From assembly GCF_032854445.1 (NCBI RefSeq), contig NC_088303.1, forward strand, positions 23,319,501-23,383,500: a stretch of 64,000 nt of DNA, read 5' to 3'. The position numbers and the translations under genes are program-made. Source of the DNA: Liolophura sinensis. Its lineage: Eukaryota > Mollusca > Polyplacophora > Chitonida > Chitonidae. The notes below the pieces were generated by a model, which made no database searches, was not told where the DNA came from, and saw only the letters and a list, made by a program, of their open reading frames with translations. Positions 57,230 through 64,000 of this stretch are shown in pieces (positions within the stretch are counted from its first letter, which is position 1; each line of letters starts with the position of its first letter).

Positions 57230-60200
57230 GAGAAAATCCACAAGTCTCCTGCACCTGCATAAAAGCCACATATACCATGAAGCTGACATGCAGCTTTTAA
57301 AGCCTGATTAATTTACAGCCACAGTATACCAGCTAAGGACAAATTCATGCCGCCATGTGACATGTACCAGATATTATATGTTTGTAGTACTTCAATGTTG
57401 ACAAAGAAGCTCTCCTACATGTTTCTGCAAACCATTGTCAACACTGTATACTTATCAGATAATTGATTACTGGAACGCTATCTTGCCAAGACTCAGTAAT
57501 TTCAAGTGACTTAATCTTTCAATCTTTTCACAGCCGCTAAAAGGTAGAATATTTAGCCTACATACCGTAAAAAGTAGGTTAAAGGTGTTGGATTTCCGAA
57601 TGTAGGATAAACTACACTAAAGCAAAGAATACATAAAGAGAATACAATGACATAGGCCTTGCCTGTGGATAAATGGTTTAGGCGTACAAGCTGTGATCAA
57701 TGTCTTATATTATTAACGTGGGAGCCTATGGCTAAATTATGGAGTAAAACTGCGATTAAGACTAGAACTTTTACATTCCTAACCATTGCCCTTCAAGCTT
57801 CCCAAACATCACCACCTGACTAATCCTCTACCAAAAGACATGTATAATCTTCAACAGTCAACTAAGAAATATACCCAATCGCCTTCAGGCATCTGAAACC
57901 TCTGAAATATTCTGCAGCCATCTCAGACACTGCTAACCTCTTACCTCCTATCAACCCGTTATGATCTTTCTAATATGACACAGACGTGTCATCAATCTAC
58001 AGCTGCCTATGACCTAGCTTATGCCATACAGTCATCTAAAACCTTTAGTCTCCATCAGTCTTCTACAGCTACACAATCCCTGTTAAATCTTTTCTTCTGC
58101 CTAAAACATCATCAATCAAACAGTCGCTGAAGAACCCTTCAATCTGCATTTATGACCTCCTCAATCTTCTGCATTTATCTAAAACGCGGTTAATGTCTTA
58201 GAGCCGTGTAATGCTTTGAGAAAATGACTTTGCCAAGGTCCTACACCCGTCTGACATCCATATTTTAACTACATCCGTCCAAGACCTCACTAATTTTCTG
58301 CAGCCGGATGACCCGCTGATGGCATGCAGTGTGGGGAAAGGAGTCTTTAAACTTGTATGCTGTAAGAACCAACAAAATTAACAGAAAATAACGTATCAAC
58401 TGATGGCGTGAGGTGCGAGCAAGTAGCCAAACTGAGGTAGACGAGCTAATTACGACACCCTCTGGTCATATATCATAGTGTACAATGAGTTATTGTAAAG
58501 CCGTCTTAAGTTTTGGGCATACACAACGTTGTGTCTGGTTTCGGTTTCTTATAAAAAAATAGCCACATGTAACAGTTTATCTGGTTATTAAATGAGTCAT
58601 GAAATGCTGGATGCATTCTGGAAGTATTCCGAAAGCAGTACCTGTCATGATAATAGTTGTGTCAAAGTCCGCAAGAGAACAATATTGATCACAAACAGCC
58701 ATAGTGTTGTCCAAGTCACAACTGGATTTTGATCTGTAACTTGTGAAGCCATGAATAAGGTCTACTGGAAGCCGGTTTGTACTGGACACCGAAATCTCTA
58801 CTTTTACCGAGGCACCATGGCCGCTAAAGTCGTACTTTTAATGCCCACATTGTTCAATGCTACGTGGTAAAAAAGTCAAGGTTTTCTAGGAAGACGCAGA
58901 TTTACTTTTCGTTTCGGCATGTACAAAGCTTTTTGTTGAGGTCATCTCCAAATACGTACAGTTAGCCTACGTCATCTAGCCTCGTTTCAATACCAAAGAT
59001 TATGTAGACATACCGACAAAGGCGCTCTCGTGTCATTCTAACCTTGCCATTCTGACGGACGAAACGGCTTCGGTAACCGTCTGTACTCATCGACAAGGGT
59101 TGTTGCCTAACAAAAGGTAGGTATTTAGATTAGGTAATCTTATACTCGTATTTCAGAAATACAGTTTTTCGTGCTCCTGATACCACTAATGTAGGCTCGA
59201 TATCGTTGGCCGGCTATGGGCACTTTCAGAAGTTTAAAACTTAGTTTATCCAGGTACCTATTTTTAACTGAAGAATAATCTGATGACATATGCATACTTT
59301 CAGGAAAAGAGAGAAAAACAGGTTATAAATAAAGCTGCAGTGGATTGAGAATTAGTTTATGTAGACAGAACTCACTTGTGCGGCTGCATAGGCTCAGACT
59401 GTTTCAGACTTCCTTCACCTATGATCTTGACGGTCATCAAATAATGAAGAATGTTTTTAAATGGTTATAAATTAACATAAATAATAAAAAGAAGTTATTG
59501 GTATTTTTGATATTGTCACCAGACCGTCATGTATCATGCACGAACATAGACAGTAAGCCCGATAGACCTCCTAAGGTATGCATGCTGTCATACACGTGAC
59601 GTACATGTATACATCGTCAAAGATAGACCTTTCCGTCGAGCAGGCAGAATTAAAGTACATGGTTTCCAGCAACACAAATATGTGAAAATAAACTAGAAAA
59701 TACTATATCTATATGACCGATATATAATCCAAATGTTTACTCCAGCGAAGACTTTAAAATCGAAAGTATGATAGCCTGAAAAACATGTATATTCAGCTGA
59801 AAATGAAAATGAAATAGTCTTACTCAATGACACATACAATATATATTGATGGATTTCGGAGATGTCGGTTTGTTGGGACGCAGATTTGGGATTTTTCGTA
59901 TATTTGAGAAAAATTGAAAGGCAAACATAGAAATAACACTTGAAAATTAATCAACTAGTCTCAGGAAAGCAAAAAGATCATTTTGCACACTGTCATGTCT
60001 ATCATAGTCTCCAGCTCTTCTAGCCAACTGCCATATTCCACCAAGCCATGGAGTTATTAGGTATTGCCAAGAACAGATCGATTCATCCTAGAGTGAAGTA
60101 TGGCAACCGAGAGATCAGATTTCACCGTGACCAACTTGCTTTATCAACATGCTTTGTCTTAATTCAACTTGTTGAATGACACAAGGGCTAAAGCAATTGT

Positions 60201-62242
60201 CCAAAGAAATAAAACATTGTTACAGTTCGTCTCCCTCAGTACAGCTCAGTACAGTGACGGTGCCCATAACATGAGACAGGACAAGAGCTCCACGAGTAGC
60301 TGGCCTTGTATATTCCGGTACAACGAGGATGGTATGACTCCAGCGACAGATAACACAGAGATTATCTTCATCTGATAAGCTCAGTATTCTGAAAAATACA
60401 CAGAAACAAACACATTAAGAATTTGTATTGACAATTACACACAATATACACACATTTGCAACGTGTTAAATGAATTAAATATCATTGACCAATAAACAAT
60501 TATTTTTAAATATTATAAATATCACAATAAAACTAGATAGTTTCTAAATCTAATGTTCACTTTAAAATACAACTACGTGCACTTTGATTGAACACCTTTT
60601 ACGGTCTCGATATAAATATAGCACAATACAAGTATGAACAAAGTTGTCACTCTAAGAATCACATTAAAATACTACATCAGACAGTAATTAGAAAATTTCA
60701 GTTCATGTAAAATTGTTTGAGTAATTTCAGCTTAAGAATATAGAAATGCATTTATCACTGCTGCAGAGTTAACATCCAAACTTTACAATCAAGTAATGCA
60801 CCGAATGCTAATTAATTCACACTTTTACGCAAAACTTGTATAGACAATACATGTATTGTTCATCAAATACCATCAACCAAACCTATCATAAATCAAGACA
60901 TTTAAAGAACAAGATTTTTCTCTCATTTTGATAACTATAATTTAGACATAAGCCACATGCAAAACTACGCACATTTGTAAAAAATGTAAACACACAAAAA
61001 CCCTAAACCCCTAACTCCATAATGGAATATTCCAGAGTTTCTCATCTACAACATGCGGATAAATTCAAATAGTTTAAAACTGTCAGTGACCAGATTTTCA
61101 AATCGATTTAATACATTCTATACTAGATTTGCTCTCAATTCCGTACACAGTTCAGAACAGAATTATTTTCAGTTTACACAAATTCATCACCCCTACTGAT
61201 AATGGACTGGATCGGCCTGTTCAGCGCGTAGTTGAAACCAAAAAATGTGACGAAAAAGTACATGTTTTAACTTTGTCACACGCTAATGATGGACTATAAA
61301 CTAAAGATAAACAGTAGCTGAAGAGTGAATATTCCTAAAGCTTGAGAATTGTACAGAATCTGTGTGGCTTCTTGTCTCCCCCAGGCACAGGTGAACACAC
61401 TAAAAACATGCTCGGATACCTGGACTGCGCGAGGCAGGGAGCATTCAATGTACCTTCGGATGACTAGTTCATTAGACAATTATATAGGCATATATCGGGA
61501 GCAGTTAGTTTTAGATTTTAACAATACATGGGCTGATGTAAACTACATTGTACAGAGAGCGTTAAAATGACATTAAATGCCATCTCAGGCCTACACGACA
61601 CAGTTTATTTATTTATTTAAACGGATGGGTAGAGACTTTATTTTCAGTCTGGTTTGGTAAGTTTTGTAAGTTATGTTCACTTATATTTAACTTGCATGAC
61701 TTTCAGTGAGGGCAATCCATAGTATAATTAAGACGCACAACATGGAGAGAAAGACCAGAGTAGCGACAGTGTTACAGATGAAAGAAAAACCAGAGCAGCA
61801 ACGACAGTGTAATAAGTCATTAGCTCTATGTAGTACTCTAATTCTTAAACCTTTTCACATGTTTGCAAGGTGTTTATTCAAGCTTATACTGAAGGCACTA
61901 TTCGGTGTAAAATTGGCCAGCCTAACCAACATAATTTTTTTCTCCAAACTCAAATTAAAAATGCATATAAATTCCACCGAAAGTTACTCTTTCATATGCG
62001 AAAAGGTTGAGGAATTAGGGTAAGTCTATGTGACTGCTCGCTAGTAGTAGTACAATAAACTTTCTTAAATTTTATTCGGACGAATGACCATTGATTGTTT
62101 AAATCAATTGTAATATTTATGTCCATAAAGTTCTATTTATTAACAGGAAAAGAGTGGAAGATTTCGGAAAACATTAAACGAAAATTGTCTTTCACTGGCA
62201 TTTACGTCAACAAAAGCTTCCAGTGATTAACTACCGAGAGTC
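57230..62242. other. Intergenic, no gene recognised
   Basis: About 5 kb of AT-rich DNA. The short open frames (58577-58789 minus, 60169-60375 plus, 61294-61570, 61706-62023) show no domains or conserved motifs. No RNA gene, SINE or clear inverted repeat was found. The part directly before 62243 should contain the MIB2-like 5' UTR. Confidence 0.4.
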
Positions 62243-62465
62243 ATGTCCGTGGGGTGTCGTGTTGTCCGGGGTCCTGACTGGACATACGGCAACCAGGATG
62301 GCGGAGAGGGTCATTTAGGCACCGTGGTGGAAATAGGTAAGCCCGGAAGTACAAATCTGCCAGAGAAAACTGCTGCTGTAATTTGGGACTCCGGAGGAAG
62401 AGGGACATACCGTGCAGGGCAAAACGGAGCGTATGACCTACGTATTTTTGACAATGCAACCACAG
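62243..62465 (+). CDS. MIB2: Mind bomb-type E3 ubiquitin ligase, exon 1 (MIB/HERC2 domain)
   Basis: ATG 62243 opens MSVGCRVVRGPDWTYGNQDG GEGHLGTVVE, then VIWDSGGRGTYRAGQNGAYD LRIFDN, the complete first MIB/HERC2 domain. It ends ACA G|GTAAGG in phase 1. The GTVVEIG...G...P.KT and TYRAG.NGAYDL details fit MIB2 better than MIB1. Mind bomb proteins ubiquitinate Notch ligands and promote their endocytosis. Molluscs have several MIB2-like genes, so the exact orthologue is open. Confidence 0.88.
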
Positions 62466-62744
62466 GTAAGGATTAACGCTTCACGGAAGAATTTGCACAC
62501 CTACTTATTTACTTTTACTTATCGGTACTTTTATGTTCTGTACATTATGGCGTTTTAGGTGCGGTTTATTCTTTTTATAGTGAAAAATCAGCTGACAGAG
62601 TAAAATTTTAAGTTTAAATTTTGTCAGGACGGCATGCAGGTTGTATTCGCGGATATGCAGAACTAGGAATCAAACCACGTCGTCTGATGCTAACATCTTA
62701 CACATCAGTCCTAGGAAAAGGTGCTGGTCATCGATTACATGTGA

Positions 62745-62960
62745 TCTGTTTTATTTTTTTATTTGATTGTTGTTTTACGCCGTACTCAAGAAAATTTCAC
62801 TTATACGACGGCGGCCAGCATTATGGTGGGTGGAAACCGGGCAGAGCACGGAGGAAACGCACGTCCATCCGCAGCTTGCTCGCAGATCTTTCAACTTAAA
62901 ACCGGAGAGGAAGCCAGCATGAGCTGGACTTGAACTCACAGCGACCGCAGATTATGTGTG
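62745..62960 (-). repeat. SINE family 1, antisense copy in the MIB2-like intron
   Basis: GTTGTTTTACGCCGTACTCA, AGAAAATTTCACTTATACGA, CGGCGGCCAGCATTATGGTG and GAGAGGAAGCCAGCATGAGC, ending at GAACTCACAGCGACC. Confidence 0.9.
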
Positions 62961-63362
62961 ACCATTTGTTAACTATCACGTTGTGATCGGTTTAATTTTA
63001 TTGAAAGATGGCTTACAATTAGCCTTTCCCTAACACTAGTAACAATGAACAAAGAGCTATCGTTCTAGACACCATGATTCAAAGCAGTCGTAAGACCGAA
63101 TCAGTATACTCAGATTTTGTTAGATTCGTCTAAATAATTTTAAAAAATTTGCAGGGAATCATTATGATGATGATGATCACCATCAGATATTGATGTCATA
63201 TTGTAGGATTTTAGAGATAAATTACTAAACTCACTGTACCACATTTAGACCTACAAGGCCTGCTCTTAATCCTTTGCTGCGTCCTGCTCTGGATACTCCC
63301 TTCCCCCAAGATCCTGTAGGCCTCCCTGTTTTGTTAAGCCGGTTTGTCTTGCTTTCTGGCAG

Positions 63363-63534
63363 GTGTCAATCACCCAAACATCGTCTGTGGTTCGTGTGGG
63401 CAACCGGTCATCCATGGAATGAGATGGCACTGTACGGTCTGCACCGACTCGCATCTGTGTACCGTTTGCTACATGGCCGACAAGCATGACCTGACTCACC
63501 CTTTCCGGAGGTTTGACACAGCCTCTTCTGAAGG
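63363..63534 (+). CDS. MIB2: Mind bomb-type E3 ubiquitin ligase, exon 2 (ZZ zinc finger)
   Basis: After TTCTGGCAG the exon enters in phase 1 (GVNHPNIVC) and encodes a ZZ finger: CGSCGQPVIHGMRWHCTVCT, then LCTVCYMADKHDLTH, with the usual Cys pairs and final His. In MIB2 the same order MIB/HERC2 then ZZ with linker 'V.HPNI.C' occurs. The 3' end is uncertain: the GAAGG|GTTCGT donor at 63535 is suggested but weak, and the frame stays open to 63583. Later domains (second MIB/HERC2, ankyrin repeats, RING fingers) would lie beyond the window. Confidence 0.8.
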
Positions 63535-63599
63535 GTTCGTGCTTTATTCGCATTCAGATAATACCAGTTTCCAAATGCTCTAGTGTGTATAAAAGTTAG

Positions 63600-64000
63600 A
63601 TGTGTCTTCCTGGGCTACTCGGAGGAAACAGTGTTTGTCTTGCCGCCAAGTGTCAGCACTGGTAAGATTTCAGTATCGCGAAATTTTATGCATAGCACCC
63701 AGTTTAGTTTCCAAACCTAATTCGTGAATTCTGTTTCGAAGTTGAAAATCTATCTAAGTGTCGAAACAGACATTCGTATACCAACCGTCAACGACTAAGC
63801 ACGTTCCAGGTCAATAATCGAAAGGCCAATTCCCAAAAACACAAACCACTAAAGAACTAAGAAAATATCACGAAATCAATCAAAGAGAAGAAGTCAACAG
63901 TTTTCAATGATGTTGGAAAGACGCAAGTTGTGTTCTAGGCGAAAAAGTGAAATCAGTATTCAAATCGGGGGCCATGTTAGATTATCAGTTGCCGCTAACA
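63600..64000 (+). other. Probable MIB2-like intron, nothing recognised
   Basis: No further exon is seen before the end of the window. Confidence 0.4.

Noticed and set aside
60169-60375. 68-residue plus-strand frame possibly an exon
   Set aside because: No recognisable motif and no convincing acceptor or donor pair; left as intergenic.

Overview
This is nuclear DNA of an animal, almost certainly a marine mollusc and perhaps a bivalve. Genes have GT/AG introns, there are many tRNA-derived SINE copies of a type common in mollusc genomes, long minisatellites, and remnants of LINE, Penelope, Ty3/gypsy, hAT and SGNH-hydrolase-bearing elements. The species cannot be fixed from the sequence alone.

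Host genes: (1) the last coding exon of the mitochondrial 2-oxoglutarate/malate carrier SLC25A11 (4178-4354, +), after an intron filled by two minisatellites; (2) a secreted fucolectin (F5/8-type) protein with a Cys-containing apple-like C-terminus, four exons on + (17853-17967, 48829-49050, 51251-51478, 54893-55140), with all phases consistent and a first intron of about 31 kb; (3) the first two coding exons of a mind bomb-type E3 ubiquitin ligase, closest to MIB2 (62243-62465 and 63363 to about 63534, +).

The main feature lies in intron 1 of the fucolectin gene: an 18.9-kb Polinton/Maverick-type element (22211-41115). It has terminal inverted repeats beginning AGTAGTTGGG and an exact 6-bp target-site duplication (GACGCT). 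Its left half holds a C2H2 zinc-finger exon that splices in phase onto a protein-primed type B DNA polymerase; both are damaged by stops and frameshifts. I see no Polinton integrase, packaging ATPase, protease or capsid gene. The right half holds an intron-containing, apparently intact RNA-binding-protein gene of the A1CF/RBM46/RBM47 family (minus strand, 38856-32381), plus the first coding exon of tubulin chaperone TBCA (40076-40128, minus). The A1CF-like gene has RRM1 spliced directly to RRM3 with no RRM2, three copies of a symmetric 99-nt exon, and a duplicated last exon. Pieces of its upstream and intron sequence are also found in the left arm, and three partial copies of the left-end sequence sit in the middle. 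The element therefore looks like a rearranged Polinton carrying captured host genes.

Elsewhere, 10-16 kb is a graveyard of hAT, SGNH-hydrolase, LINE and Penelope fragments. It includes a perfect 51-bp-arm hairpin and a ~770-bp repeat that recurs inverted at 55.9-56.6 kb and encodes a CxxC-type protein start. 41.5-47.7 kb is a decayed Ty3/gypsy retrotransposon on the minus strand. 56.6-62.2 kb shows no recognisable gene.
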